Positions 1 through 9,886 are shown, counted from the first letter of the stretch. The stretch is DNA of 20,149 bases from Gnetum montanum (GCA_015680685.1 MNCI01028378.1:131685-151833); one strand, 5' to 3'. Notes: generated by a model not told the origin, from the letters alone. Program-made: numbers and translations.

Positions 1-560
1 GAAATGTGAAGTAATGCTTAAAGATAAATAAAACAGAAAGAATAGTGAAGAATGAGACAATAAGCAAGAAATAAAGTAAAATGTAGTTAGAAACATGCAC
101 CACTCCAAAGCTACAAGTTTGCTCTGTTAGGATGGATACAATCGGTTGCACAGCATGATGAAGTGCAGAGATCCTGAGAGTAACCAGGGCGTATAGAGAA
201 TAGAATAGGTTGTGCGCTTGGGGGTGGCCTTGGGCACTCATAATATAGGGATTCTACCAAGGTGGTAGAAAGGGTATAGAACAAAATATCATAATATTGT
301 CACAATGTGTAGGGGAGAGAGCTTGAGTGCTAGAGAAAAGAGTAGGAGACTTAGCGAAAGAGTGCCAACCGAATCGGAGATTGAACCTCTTTTGTATATT
401 GTTTTCCAGAAAATTCCAAATCCTTTGAATGTTGTTTCTCAGGGTATTTATAGGACCGTGGGTATGCAAAAGGGGTGGTTTGGATGCTACATGCCTCAGG
501 CCTTCGTTGATTTGCTGGTATCACTCATGCCATGTATGACCATTGGACCTACAAGGCCAT
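1..560 (+). other. LTR-like promoter remnant
   Basis: AT-rich, non-coding DNA with no convincing ORF. Its layout resembles the segment at about 2770-3200: an A-rich stretch, a short atgcacYaCYcC-type block (near 91 here, near 2855 there), and a gggtatttata box about 330-350 bases further on. That colinearity suggests two diverged copies of one LTR family, but the sequence between the landmarks is only weakly similar by eye. The short ORFs here overlap on opposite strands and look like chance. Confidence 0.3.
445..452 (+). promoter_or_regulatory. candidate TATA box
   Basis: TATTTATA sits in the context agggtatttatagg. Nearly the same context (agggtatttataagg) recurs at 3186-3194, where it lies inside an LTR-like segment. 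No transcription start can be proved from sequence. Confidence 0.35.
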
Positions 561-679
561 TGTGATGCAAACTTGTCATGAAATAACTGCGAGCCTGCCA
601 TGCCATAATTGTGTCATCAGCATCTGGAGATGTGTGCTAATGGTCCAATTAGATGAAGTGCATTAATGTTGCACAACCA

Positions 680-1160
680 CCCACATGCCTTGTTGTGCTT
701 TGTAGCGTAGCATGCTTGGCATAGCGTGGCACCTTGTCGTGCATTCTGCTACATCTATGTTGCATGCTTGCTACACTATGCTACACTATGTAGCGTAGCA
801 TAGCATAGAAACTGGCCTTAGTCATGAAAGTCTTGCCGATTTGCAAACTTTATCTCCTGTGATGCAAGTCTTGCATACTTCACTGATTCTGTCCTTCGAG
901 CTACCTTTTATCTCTTTTGCAAGATTGCTACGCCTCGCTACACCATGTAGCTCAACGTAGCGTAGTAGTAGAAATTGTTCGCCACTTCCTGATGGGAAGG
1001 GACATCATTGTAAAACTTGAAATTGGGTGAGGGGAGTGGAAATGATGTTGTTGCCATGCTACGCTACATGGTGTAGCGTAGCGTAGCACATCGCTCTCCC
1101 ATTGTACCTCAAAGCTTGCTGCGCTACATAGCGAGGTGTAGCATAGCACAGCAGACTTCG
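680..1160. repeat. palindromic TAGCGTAGC repeat cluster
   Basis: Many copies of GCTACGCTAC, GTAGCGTAGC and decayed forms (gctacactatg, tagcatagca) occur in both orientations. The clearest is a perfect inverted repeat: left arm 1058-1067 (gctacgctac), loop atggt, right arm 1073-1082 (gtagcgtagc). Between the copies lie ordinary AT-rich spacers, for example about 800-920 and 985-1050. Related but more decayed palindromes are found at 3300-4320 and 10735-11040, and CpG-rich ones at the right end of the window. The function is unknown. It could be a hairpin-forming part of an LTR or untranslated region, or a foldback-type repeat. Confidence 0.6.
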
Positions 1161-1238
1161 TGACTTAGAAAACCTACCGAACTATTTTTTGTACATCCAG
1201 AATCCTATTGCCAACTCCGCACGTCGCTTCTAAGCAGG

Positions 1239-1270
1239 CTGTCCACCAGACAGGCTACTTAGGTGGACAG
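1239..1270. repeat. short inverted repeat (9-bp arms)
   Basis: The arms are ctgtccacc (1239-1247) and ggtggacag (1262-1270), separated by a 14-base loop. The match is perfect over 9 bp. No T-run follows and the element is isolated, so its significance is unclear. Confidence 0.5.
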
Positions 1271-1895
1271 GTAGGATGAGCCGTAGAGCCTACTTACACC
1301 TAAAGTAAAAAAATTTCTGAACTGGTCAGCCTGGACTTAGAGCGTTCTCCTCCTGATGAACTACCATAGTGCTTGTGTAGATTGCAAGGCCTGGTGAAGC
1401 TAAAATGGCCTCACATTTTTTAAGGTGTTTCAATTACAAAGATAGAAGAATTTTTAAAAAGTTATCCCTTAGGTGTTAGGATTCTTATAATTCCTCATAA
1501 TTATTCATTTTATCTTTATGTATGGCTTGCTTATATTGATGATTATGGTTCCTTAGGAACATGATGTAAGTATTTTGGCATTAGTAGGATTGGTTTATTC
1601 TTAAAAATTTCAACTTTCTATTCATGCCTTGCTTTATAAATACCTTTTAGGCATTAGGATTTTTGAAAAAATTGGCTCAAATTTTCCTCACTAGTATCCC
1701 CCACTCCCATAACTAATTTGAGCACTTCGTGATCAAATGGGTTCAAAAACCATGAAAATCGAAGCAATAGTGATCAAGTTATGGCTTGGGAAGGCTAGGA
1801 GGGCATAGCTCTTTTCCACAAAAGAAAATTAAAAATCAAATGAGAAATAATGAAAAATTTTCTATGTCCCATCAATATATATAGATTTTGAGGGA

Positions 1896-1969
1896 CTGAA
1901 TATTGGGGACGTGACATCAAGGATTTGATATCAGGGTGGATTTAATATCGATGACCCAATATCAAATCC
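1896..1969. repeat. nested inverted repeat around ggatttgatat
   Basis: ggatttgatat (1921-1931) is perfectly complementary to atatcaaatcc (1959-1969), with a 27-base loop. An overlapping pair, tattggg near 1900 and cccaata near 1955-1961, gives an alternative pairing. The loop carries a second gatttaatatcgatga block, so the area reads as duplicated and inverted copies of one motif. It may be a miniature foldback element remnant. Confidence 0.5.
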
Positions 1970-3185
1970 CTAGAAAATTCATCTTTTAGAAGGGTCTAAT
2001 TGGAAAAATTAATTCTTTTGAATTTTTGGAAGGTTTTAAGGTGGCTCAAAGGGCTTGGACAATGAAAATATGCATAATTTTGTCAAAAATATGTCATTTG
2101 AAGTTCATAAAGAAGGAATTTCAAGCAACAAAAGTTCATAAATTGGGTGAGAAGGGTAGTGAATTCATATTTGTAGAATAGATATTTTAAAATGAAATGG
2201 AAAGTTTTTGTTGATGTCTAGAAGGTTCAATATGATGTGTTATTTCTTGGCAAGTATAATATATAATAATTATACAAGTGAGTCCTCCCTAAAGCAGGCT
2301 CCAGCCCTTAATGCCCTTGTATAACCATGCTGAAAAATGTTCTTAGGCACTTAAGGAGTTGAATGTAATGTATACCTATTTAGCAAAACACACATGTTAG
2401 TACCACCAAATTTGATAAAATAACACTATGTTATACAAAATCATAAGTTATTAATATTCAAACAATGAGATGAAATGTGCTTAGAAGGGATTGTAGAAAT
2501 TAAGACATGTGACATCCAAAAACGTTGGTTGCTGGAACACTAAGACATTGGTAGGTGTACAGCCTAACCCCGAATCTATGTGAGGGTTGTGCTAGGAAAT
2601 AGAAATGAAGTGCCTTGAATGGTCTTGTCGATTAGATAGGGACTTACATGGTGTTAATATGACCATGTGCGATAGGGGTTTATACTGCATTACATGCAGA
2701 CACTGGGATTGGCTAAGCTAGAGTGTAGTGGGGTGTCCCAACCTAAGAATAGTGATGTGAACATGAAAATATGTATCAAATAGTAGAAACATGCAAGATT
2801 TATGCTTAATATCAAAGAAAAATATTTGAAAAAATGGGATAGAGGTTTAAAACAAAAAATGCACTACCCCAAAAAGGGGAAGCATAGCTATTATAGGAAA
2901 AGAGGTGAGAATGGTATGTAGTGTACAAGTAAGCATAGTGGAAGTGTAGCAATGCAGTCACAATCTTTGGGATGCTTGAGACATGGAGGTAATGGCTACC
3001 ATGGGGACTGAACCTACTAGGTTGGCTATTGTTGTGTCCTGCAGGTGCAATGGTGGACTGTGTTTTGGAAGGTAATAAGGTGCAAGGCTCAAGTGCTTAG
3101 GTGCAAGAATGCTAGGGATGCTTAGAAAGTTAAAATGTCCAATGCTCCTTTGATTTGTTAGCAACCAAAATGTTGAATGCAAGGG

Positions 3186-3194
3186 TATTTATAA
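3186..3194 (+). promoter_or_regulatory. candidate TATA box in LTR-like segment
   Basis: TATTTATAA lies about 680 bases from the TG start of the LTR-like segment, a plausible place for the U3/R promoter of a plant LTR. It is immediately followed by the 40-bp tandem duplication. The same context occurs at 445. Confidence 0.4.
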
Positions 3195-3203
3195 GGCTAG
3201 GTT

Positions 3204-3283
3204 TAGCATGAAATACAGATTAGGTGCCATGTGGAATGAGGATTAGCATGAAATGTGAATCAAGTACCACGTGGCAATGAAGG
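3204..3283. repeat. 40-bp tandem duplication with G-box
   Basis: Two direct copies abut: 3204-3243 and 3244-3283, both beginning tagcatgaaat and containing a ccaYgtgg core. The second copy holds a perfect CACGTG palindrome (3268-3273), the plant G-box core bound by bHLH and bZIP factors. The first copy has catgtg instead, which is what loss of the CpG would give. Confidence 0.65.
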
Positions 3284-3299
3284 TCAAATAGGATTATGT

Positions 3300-4320
3300 T
3301 GAATGTGCTATGCTCCCATGAGAGTAGCAAAGTGTTACGCTCTAAATAACTACAACAAGTCCTTGGGGACTATTGAACCATAACTACACTACCTAGATTG
3401 CATGTGGTAGAGTGTAAATTACCACAATGTACCTACAAATAAGGCAAAATAGTGCAACTTGGAGGCTACACTTCGAGACTATGTCTTCCCCTCTTTCAAG
3501 TAGGGTCAAGCGTAGGAACAATTTTGGGGACCAATGGAGGTGCAAAAGAGATGAAAATTGTTGAACTTGATTCCTAGAGAAATGTTGGAGTTGAGATGAA
3601 GGTCGATGCCAAGTTCTAGAGGCTTTTGGAGGTTTTTGAAGGCTTTTTCTAGTGTCAAGCTAGCTACGCTCTAGAGTGTAACAGAACACTTAGTGAAATT
3701 TTCCATAATTTTGATCCTCAACACTGGTTATGTTGGCTATGCTGGGGAGCATAGTAGGGATACTTAGCCAAATTTTGACAAAATCTACATTCTTCCTTCA
3801 TCATATGCTAGCTATGCTCTAAGGCATAGCAGGAGAGGCAGCCTTAGGAGTTAGAAAATATGTCAAAGTGTCTTCCATGTTGACCTAGCTTGATAGCCTT
3901 TGGGCAAAACTTGAGCACTAAAGAGAGTGCTATGTTGGCTACACTGGTGAGCATAATAGAGCATAGAAACCTAAAAGATAAAAAATTTGATGAACTATTT
4001 TGTTCATTGCAAAAAATTCTAACAACCTCTAGCTTGGCACTTAGAAAATTTTTCACTGAAACATGTGCTACACTAGATATGCTACAAAGCATAGCAAGTG
4101 TGACAACACAAGAGATAGAAAATTTGTTAAACTGTCTTGTTCATCCCAAGCAATTTTGACAAACTCTAGCTTAGCACTTGGGAAAACTGGCCATGGAAGT
4201 ATGTGTTACATTGGCTATGCTAGGGAGCATAGCAGGAAGATTGAAAATGTATCAAGACACTTAGAAACATTTTCATGCAACTACTGTTGGGGAGCATAGC
4301 ACCAACACTTAGAAAAATTT
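3300..4320. repeat. GCTATGCT / AGCATAGC hairpin repeat cluster
   Basis: At least five irregular units of roughly 60-120 bases share a palindromic core and an (a)acacttagaaaattttt-type spacer. The cleanest core is 4214-4233: GCTATGCT, loop aggg, AGCATAGC, a perfect 8-bp stem. Others lie near 3735, 3810, 3930, 4080 and 4290. The cluster lies just beyond the old element's 3' block (4322-4405 on the minus strand). The younger element also has palindromic repeats just beyond its equivalent block, so the cluster probably belongs to this retroelement family. ORFs of 80-90 codons read through these units on both strands and are not credible genes. Confidence 0.6.
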
Positions 4321-4321
4321 T

Positions 4322-4405
4322 CCAAGATTGGTGGTGTTTCATTGGATCCTCTTTCTTAGCATCTGGAGGAATGGCCCAAGAGACATCAACAAAGAATATG
4401 AAACA
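4322..4405 (-). repeat. conserved 3' block shared with 19780-19866
   Basis: The minus strand opens tgtttcatattctttgt and the younger copy opens tgtttcgcattctttgt. Both end near gaaacaccaY. In one frame both encode FFVD, then PP, K-E and KHH residues. Short ORFs run over the block in both copies but are otherwise unrelated, so coding is doubtful. The block helps fix the orientation and extent of the element's 3' region. Confidence 0.65.
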
Positions 4406-4737
4406 CCATGGTGAGCATGACACTAACACCACTTGTTAGTGCCCAATTAGACAATGCTTCACCATGCTTAGGAGTGCTAGGGGAATAAAGTATGGTAGGG
4501 AGTAGGTTAGGGGATAACAAGTGGAAAAGATGCTCATTGTATATGCGGTTTTGGGATACAACAACATGATGTCTTGTTGCCAAATCATGATCCCTCATTG
4601 GAGTGCTTGTAAGGGAGTTAGCATGCTATGGTGATCTATCCTTAGGATTTTGACCTCTTGTTGGAGTGTCTGTGAGATGGTCAATCTAGTATTAGACTAG
4701 CTACAAAATAGCAACTTTGCTATTTTTACTTGGACAC

Positions 4738-4838
4738 TTGTTTTATTCCATTTGTTTTTTTTTATTTTGTTTTTATTTTGTCTCTCTCTTTTCTTTTTGT
4801 TTTTTTTTTACTCCTTTCCTCTTTTTTTTCAAGATGTT
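4738..4838. repeat. T-rich/pyrimidine low-complexity tract
   Basis: About 100 bases of almost pure pyrimidine with runs of T, a tctctctc stretch, and cctttcctctttttttt at the end. On the minus strand, the old element's direction, it is polypurine. It was considered as a polypurine tract but is not followed by a recognisable LTR start, so it is more likely simple low complexity. Confidence 0.6.
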
Positions 4839-5886
4839 TTATTGCTAGGAAAACTACATGTTGCTCAACAAGATTTGTTTAGAGGCAACCACATCACATC
4901 TATAGGGTAGGTGTTTCCTTCCTAGGATGAGTTGGGTTACATCCACTTAGGACTTTGACCAACCCACAAAGGCTCCTCATGGGACGTGTTGCATTACGTC
5001 TATCATGGGTTCTATAGTTGACTGAAAGAAGGGTGCCATGTGTATCAAGGAAGCATGTGAGAAATGCAGGGAAGTGTAAGGCAAAGGGATAAATACGAAT
5101 AGGCTATAATGGGATAATATGTATGTGCACTCTTAAGTAGCTTGGTGAGTCAAAGTGAACACATCAAAGTAATGCGATGACTTGCCACTATGGTAAAACA
5201 CATCCTTGAACAATGTCATTGAGGCTTCATCCTACAAATGCAGCATAGAGAAAATAAGAAAAACAACCACACCATGTGGGATGAAGATGAACTCCTATTT
5301 GTAAGGGCACTACAAGGAGTATGAGTGCTATGTCAATTGTAGGTGCATGCTATGTCCAAAGAAGAAAGCCTAGTGTGGGCACTGGTGGTAGCAAGCTGCA
5401 AAAGCTCTAGCAGCCACATGAGAAGTGAGCACCCAAGTGACTTGATGTTTTGGCAATGCTAGTGCTGAAGAGTCCTCACCAAGGCTATGGGTTAGGAAAC
5501 CAAACAACATGGTAAAGAGTCATATTGTTGGATGCTCTTCTAAGCCTAGTTAATGGTGAGAGCTAGAGGATGGTAGTATTATGGCTAGCCCATAGTATCG
5601 CTAGTCCTCTAGCAAGTGATGCTGATGCTGAAAGCTCTAACCAAGATGATTGGCAATGCTAGCGGTAGCTCCAAAAGGTTAGCAAGATATCCAAAGGCAT
5701 CTCCAAAAGATCAGAAAGATGCCAACAACAGTGATGCTACAAATGTTCCAGAAGGTTTTTCCTTGATGACATGAAATTCATTCTAGAACTGCAATGCCCC
5801 ACCCCACCATGCCTGAGAGGTGTGAGCAAGTGATGGATGGTTGGAAGTATTTGTGCTCGCTTGTCCACAGAACTATGTTTGTTGAA

Positions 5887-6210
5887 CTTCAAACCCAATT
5901 TTAGGTCTTGGTAGACCACATGTTATGCTATTTTAAGGTCCTAATAGACTGTGGATCTAGTTTAAGATCTTGGTAGACCATAATGTGCTAGTTTAAGGTC
6001 CTACCAAACCACTATGCTAGTTTAACATTGTAGCAGATGGTGGATTACCGGTTTAAGGTCATAGTGGCCCATGTTGTGGGTGCTAGTTTAATGTCATAGT
6101 CCAAGGACATTTTGTGCTAGTTTAACATCATAGTGGATGTTCTATGCTAGTTTATTGTCATAGCGAACATTCTGTGCTAGTTTAACATCATAGAGGACAT
6201 TTTCTTACCT
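5887..6210 (-). repeat. tandem array, about 10 units of ~32 bp (older copy)
   Basis: On the plus strand the unit reads about gctagtttaaggtcatagtgga followed by a variable 8-12 base linker. Ten units can be counted between 5887 and 6210, with lengths from about 28 to 38. Its reverse complement, roughly tccactatgacSttaaactagc, corresponds to the unit gtccgctatgacgtaaaactggc in the younger element. Both arrays begin just after the integrase end, so this array is a structural part of the element. The differences are largely CpG decay. Family knowledge: Tat-lineage elements are known for tandem repeats between pol and the 3' LTR. Confidence 0.8.
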
Positions 6211-6224
6211 TGCTTTATCATTGG

Positions 6225-7399
6225 TGTAGAATTGTATACTAGGCGTTGTAAAAATGTAGGTATGAGTGGTTGATTGGACTGGCAAACTCATTACCATCTA
6301 GATCAGCAAGCTTGAATGCTCCATTGTCATAGGTCCTTATGACCAAGAAAGGCCCTTCCTAGTTAACTAAGAATTTGTTTGTGGGTTCGTGAACAATCTT
6401 GAGGATCAAGTCCCCCTTCTTGATTGGGCATTGACACTAATTGTAATGGTTCTTTTGCCATTATTTTTCTTGATACCACTCAATGTAATCAAGTGTTTGC
6501 ATGTGCTCCTCCTCTATAGAGTCAAGGTTAATGGTTCTCAACTCATTATTCTAAACCTTATTAATAAAGCTTGAGAGGATCATACGAAGCGATGGGACCT
6601 GTAATTCAAAAGGCAACATTGCTTCAGATCCATACACAAGACTATATGATGTCTTACCTATTATTGTTCTACATGGTGTGTAGTAGGCCCATAGCATGTA
6701 GACTAGCTATTCATGCCAACATTGTTTATTATTTCTAAGCATTCTTTTCAGATGGTTGCAAATGACTTTGTTTATAACCTCCACTTGGCAATTTGCTTGT
6801 GGGTAGTATGGTGACGAAAAGAAATGTTTAATTTCATCATGTTCACAAAATTCTTTAGTTTTTGCATTGCTAAATTATGGCCTGTTGTTTGTGACTATAG
6901 TCATGGGTAGACCAAATTGGGTCACTATGTTGTCTAGAATAAATTTGCAAACCTATTGTGATGTTGTCTTCCTAAGGGGAATGGCTTCTACCCACTTGGT
7001 AAAGTATTCGATTGTGGTTATGATGAAGCTATGTCCTATAGAAGACTTAAACATTATAGGTCTTGTGATATCCAGCCCCTAATGTTGGAAAGGCCATGTG
7101 ATTTGCATAGTATGTAGCTTAGTGGGTAGCACATGCATTAAGTTGTCATGTTGCTAACACACATCACATGTTCTAACATTGGAAATACAATCATGCTTCA
7201 TGTAAGGCCAATAGTAACCTAAGCATCTGATTTTTGATGTCATTTCCCTAGGTGCTATGTGGCCTCCGCATATTCTCTCATGGACTTGATCAATGATTAT
7301 TTGCACTTCACTACCGCTAACGTAGGTTAACAATATTTCATCATAGGATCTGTGACACAAGGTGATATCACCTATAGGGACATGTTGCTATGATCATTT
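6225..7399 (-). pseudogene. integrase remnant
   Basis: The zinc-binding HHCC region is visible in 7360-7154: VHERICGGHIAPREM and then CDVC. The core follows at lower coordinates (HSFIIT, EYFTKWVEA, LRKTTSQ), then the C-terminal GPY/F-type module (EGPFLV, NGAFKL, DGNEF) near 6370-6260. Stops and small changes are scattered throughout. The end at about 6225-6240 is placed by comparison with VNHVYLKRYF of the younger copy. No chromodomain follows; the tandem array starts instead. Confidence 0.82.
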
Positions 7400-8134
7400 T
7401 CACACTGCATCTTTTTGGGTAGACATTAGATTTTTTGGAGGCTTACCCTATTAGAGGTACATCTTAATATCATTGTACCAGTCCTAGGCATGATCTATGC
7501 TTGTCATGGCTATGGATGAAATACTTGTTGTTTGAGTGATAGGTTTGGTACAATTCATTATCTTAGTAGGTAATGTAGAAAACATGTTGGATGCTATGCT
7601 TAAGGCTAAAGTGGCTAATGCATCAGCAATGGCATTTTCATTATGGGGAATATGTTGGACATCTAAAGTTGCAAATTTCTTGAGCTAGTGTTTTGTCAAA
7701 TCATAGTAAGGTTGTAAATGTTATGCTTTGCAAGCATAAACCTCTGTAATTTGGTTGACAATAAGTTGCAAATCATCTCAGATTGCAATGTTTTGGATTC
7801 CTAAATCATGGGCTGCTAAGACACCTCTAAGGAGACCTTCATACTTAGCTACATTGTTTGTGCAAGGAAATGTAAAGTGATATATGAAGGATTAGATCTC
7901 CCCAGAGGGAAACTTCATGATGGTAGTGGCACTAGCCCCTTGTGAGGTTGAAGCACCATTAAAGTGTAAAACTACCTCAAAGTCTATAGGCACTTGGCTT
8001 ATGCTATCGACATACTCATCCAAAAATTTCAAATCTATTGTTGGTTGATCATCTATGGGTGAGGCCATGAGTTGTGTAGCTATTGCTTGACCCTTTATTG
8101 ATGCTTGTGTTATGTATGGTAGATCAAAATCCAT
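7400..8134 (-). pseudogene. archaeal-type RNase H (aRNH) and linker remnant
   Basis: The open stretch 8134-7892 gives KGQAIATQLMASPIDD and then LHFNGAST, matching the younger aRNH start. Past a stop, the same domain continues as FTFPCTNNVAKYEGLLRG, then VNQI and VYACKA, then DALATLAL. The usual first Asp (FDGAS) is Asn here, and the Glu of NNVAEYEG is Lys, a G-to-A change. The catalytic site is therefore damaged at two places as well as by stops. Confidence 0.8.
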
Positions 8135-8508
8135 AGTTATTACCTTCCACCATGCAATTTAAATACTTTTGTATATGTTTGTAGTAATCACCTAGAGTAT
8201 GTTGCTTTTGTAGATAATGTTAACCTAACTGCAGAAGAGATAATGTCTCCATTTTTTGAGTGCAAAGACTAAGGTGAAAAAATTCTTCTATACATCATTG
8301 TATTTCACCTTGTGGACCACTAATGCATGGCTTAAGTAGTAAACAAGGACCTTCGAGCCATCATCTTGCTTTTGGAAAAGCAGAGAAGAAATGGACATGT
8401 TTGAGATTGCAAGATAAATGTAGAATGCCTTATCTCCTTGTGGAGGGTAGACTGTTGGAAGTTGAGCCAGCTCTTTCTTGAGGTTGTCAAATGCCCCTTG
8501 ACATCATG
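8100..8508 (-). pseudogene. first RNase H domain remnant
   Basis: Minus-strand reading gives LLFQKQDDGS, VYYLSHAL, KYNDV, FTLVFALKKWRHYLF and KSNIL, interrupted by TAG stops. These match the RNase H following RT in the younger copy. The residues at the usual third catalytic Asp read KSN, as they read KNN in the younger copy, so the loss appears to predate both copies. Confidence 0.75.
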
Positions 8509-9506
8509 TTATCCACTCAAAGTGCATCTCCTTTTGAGAAAATGTTGGATAAAATACAACTTATTAGTCAATCTTACAATAAACCTATGTATGAATTGTA
8601 ATCTACCTTGTAACCCATGTAGCTTCTTAATGTTTTCTAGTGGTGCTAAGTTGGTGCTAAGTAGATAATCATTAAAGATATATGCCATTGCACATTGGTA
8701 GGTTGCTCCTACGTTCTTAGTTTGAAGGGCATCATTGTATATCAAAACATACCCCAAGGGGTCATGAAGGTGGTGTTGAGCTGGTGCTTTGGGTTGATCC
8801 AAATTTGGTTGTATCGTAAGAACCCATCCATGAATGGCAACAAGGAATGACCAACCATAGTATTGATGAGTTGGTCAATAGTAGGCAATGGGAAGTCATC
8901 TTTGATGGTCACCCTTTTCAGGTATTGAAAGTCTATGCAAATGTGTATACTTCCATTTTTCTTAGGGACAACTACGATGTTTGAAACCCACTCTACGTAG
9001 TTGACTACCAAAATGAAACTAGATTTGTAAAGCTTAGTGATTTCATCATGAACTGCCAATGCCACCTCAAGTCTAACCTTGCAAGATTTCTGTTTCACTA
9101 TTTTTATGCAAGGATCAAGAATAATGTTATGTTGTATTATGCAAGGGTCCAGCCCCAACATGTCCTTATAGAACCATGCGAACACCTTGATGTTATCATT
9201 GAGGAATTTTAAGATGCTTTGTTTGATTTGAGGCTCTAACATGGAACTAAGTTTCAGTGTCTTCACCTTTCCTTTACATGTTGCTACAGGGACTTCTATG
9301 AGAGGATCCTTAATTATGTCACCTGCTTCTAGATCTAGAGCTCTAACTAGATGGTTTGGCCAATCTAGAGATGTCTCTAGGGATGCTACATTTGTGTCAT
9401 TAGTCACAAGCTTAAAATCTAGGAGTTCAGTGTTTATGCATCTCATGGAATTGGCATAAGGTCTATTTAAGACCAAGGGTGAATGAAGATGCTTGTATGC
9501 ATTCAT
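8509..9506 (-). pseudogene. reverse transcriptase domain, frameshifted and deleted
   Basis: RT block of the old pol. The first frame (9506 down to 8742) carries the N-terminal extension and RT palm motifs, including VSNIVVVPKKNGSIHICIDF and FMTPWG. One lost base near 8725-8760 shifts the reading to the frame of 8802-8509, which continues with VGATYQCAMAYIF. The reading then jumps from the NDYLL position to NLAPLENIKKLHGLQGRLQF, skipping about 75 residues that the younger copy has. The missing part includes the YxDD catalytic box, so this RT cannot have been active after the deletion. Confidence 0.85.
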
Positions 9507-9688
9507 GCTGCAATCCTACCTAGAATCTTACAAAATAACTAGAAAAATGTCAAGTGACACTTGTCTTAATATATATAATGCATAAAATAAGGAGGATAAT
9601 GTTATGAAACTTTTCCTAACTGTGCAATTGTGGGATCAGATAAAGTAGGTATGTAAATTAATTTTGGGGCCTTGATTGGCCCTTAGGT
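9507..9688. other. AT-rich spacer upstream of old pol
   Basis: There is no gene here. On the minus strand this would be where protease and gag precede pol, but neither is recognisable. A ggtaggattgcag sequence just before the pol open frame could be a 3' splice site, but this is weak. The old element therefore appears truncated at its 5' side, or interrupted by later insertions. Confidence 0.4.
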
Positions 9689-9722
9689 TGCTAGTTTAAG
9701 GTTGTAGTGAACCATGGTTTGC
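9689..9722 (-). repeat. isolated unit of the pol-associated tandem array
   Basis: gctagtttaaggttgtagtgaaccatgg is plainly one unit of the same array as 5887-6210 and in the same orientation, but it stands alone on the 5' side of the old pol. It may be a relic of another copy's 3' region, or show that the family also carries units upstream of pol. Confidence 0.7.
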
Positions 9723-9886
9723 ACAGGATGCATTCAATTTTGGTAAGGCTTAGAAGGTGTTGAATGTTAGACTAGGATAGGTTTTTATTAGGTAGTTAGA
9801 AAAAATGCAGAAAATTTTCTAAGTATGGAGACGATGGAAAAATTAGAAAAATTTTAAAACTCTAGGTGCTATGCTCATCCCACATT

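Larger units (their letters stand above)
1190..2507. other. AT-rich non-coding stretch
   Basis: I see no gene here. The stretch is strongly A+T-rich, with TGs and CAs but few CpGs, as expected of old methylated plant DNA. It holds two inverted repeats, listed separately, and no ORF with family resemblance. It may be the body of an older element decayed beyond recognition. Confidence 0.5.
2508..3330 (+). repeat. LTR-like segment, older copy
   Basis: The first ~140 bases match the 5' end of the younger element. Here the segment opens TGTGACATCCAAAAACG; the younger copy at 14863 opens TGTAGCGACAGAAAACG. Both continue into the shared core ggtcttgtcgat and agggacttac. Most differences are C-to-T or G-to-A changes at CpG, so this copy is older. 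TG is the normal first dinucleotide of an LTR. Downstream lie an A-rich region, an atgcactacccc block, a TATA box (3186) and a 40-bp tandem duplication. The right end (CA) is not located, so the end given is only where recognisable structure stops. Confidence 0.55.
4322..5886 (-). other. 3' non-coding region of the older element
   Basis: Read on the minus strand, this lies between the element's tandem array and the palindromic repeats. Bases 4322-4405 match 19780-19866 of the younger copy without gaps over about 84 bases, at roughly 70% identity by eye. A weaker colinear match lies next to it, near 4410-4510 against 19670-19770. No convincing gene is present. It includes a T-rich tract and low-complexity stretches such as the gctccaaaagg/ctccaaaagat repetition near 5665-5710. 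No 3' LTR with the expected start could be found on this strand. Confidence 0.55.
6225..9506 (-). pseudogene. old Tat-like Ty3/gypsy pol, heavily decayed
   Basis: This minus-strand pol runs RT, RNase H, second RNase H, integrase, colinear with the younger copy at 15141-18277. It begins in a 254-codon open stretch whose residues match the younger RT (for example LDPCIIQHNIILDP and FMDGFLRYNQIWIN) and ends about 15-30 bases before the tandem array. Many in-frame stops, mostly TAG and TGA at former CAG, CGA or TGG codons, at least one frameshift and an RT deletion make it non-functional. About 130 residues before the YEDMPGLDP-equivalent point (here YKDMLGLDP) survive here but are missing from the younger copy. 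No gag or protease is recognisable upstream. Its CpG poverty indicates long residence in methylated chromatin. Confidence 0.88.

Noticed and set aside
3844-4299. Overlapping 78-89 codon frames on both strands.
   Set aside because: They run through the palindromic GCTATGCT repeats, and the similar peptides in different frames come from the repeat itself.
4738-4838. Polypurine tract for the old element (minus strand).
   Set aside because: It is long and low-complexity, and no LTR start follows it on the minus strand. The conserved 3' block lies further downstream, so the position is also wrong.
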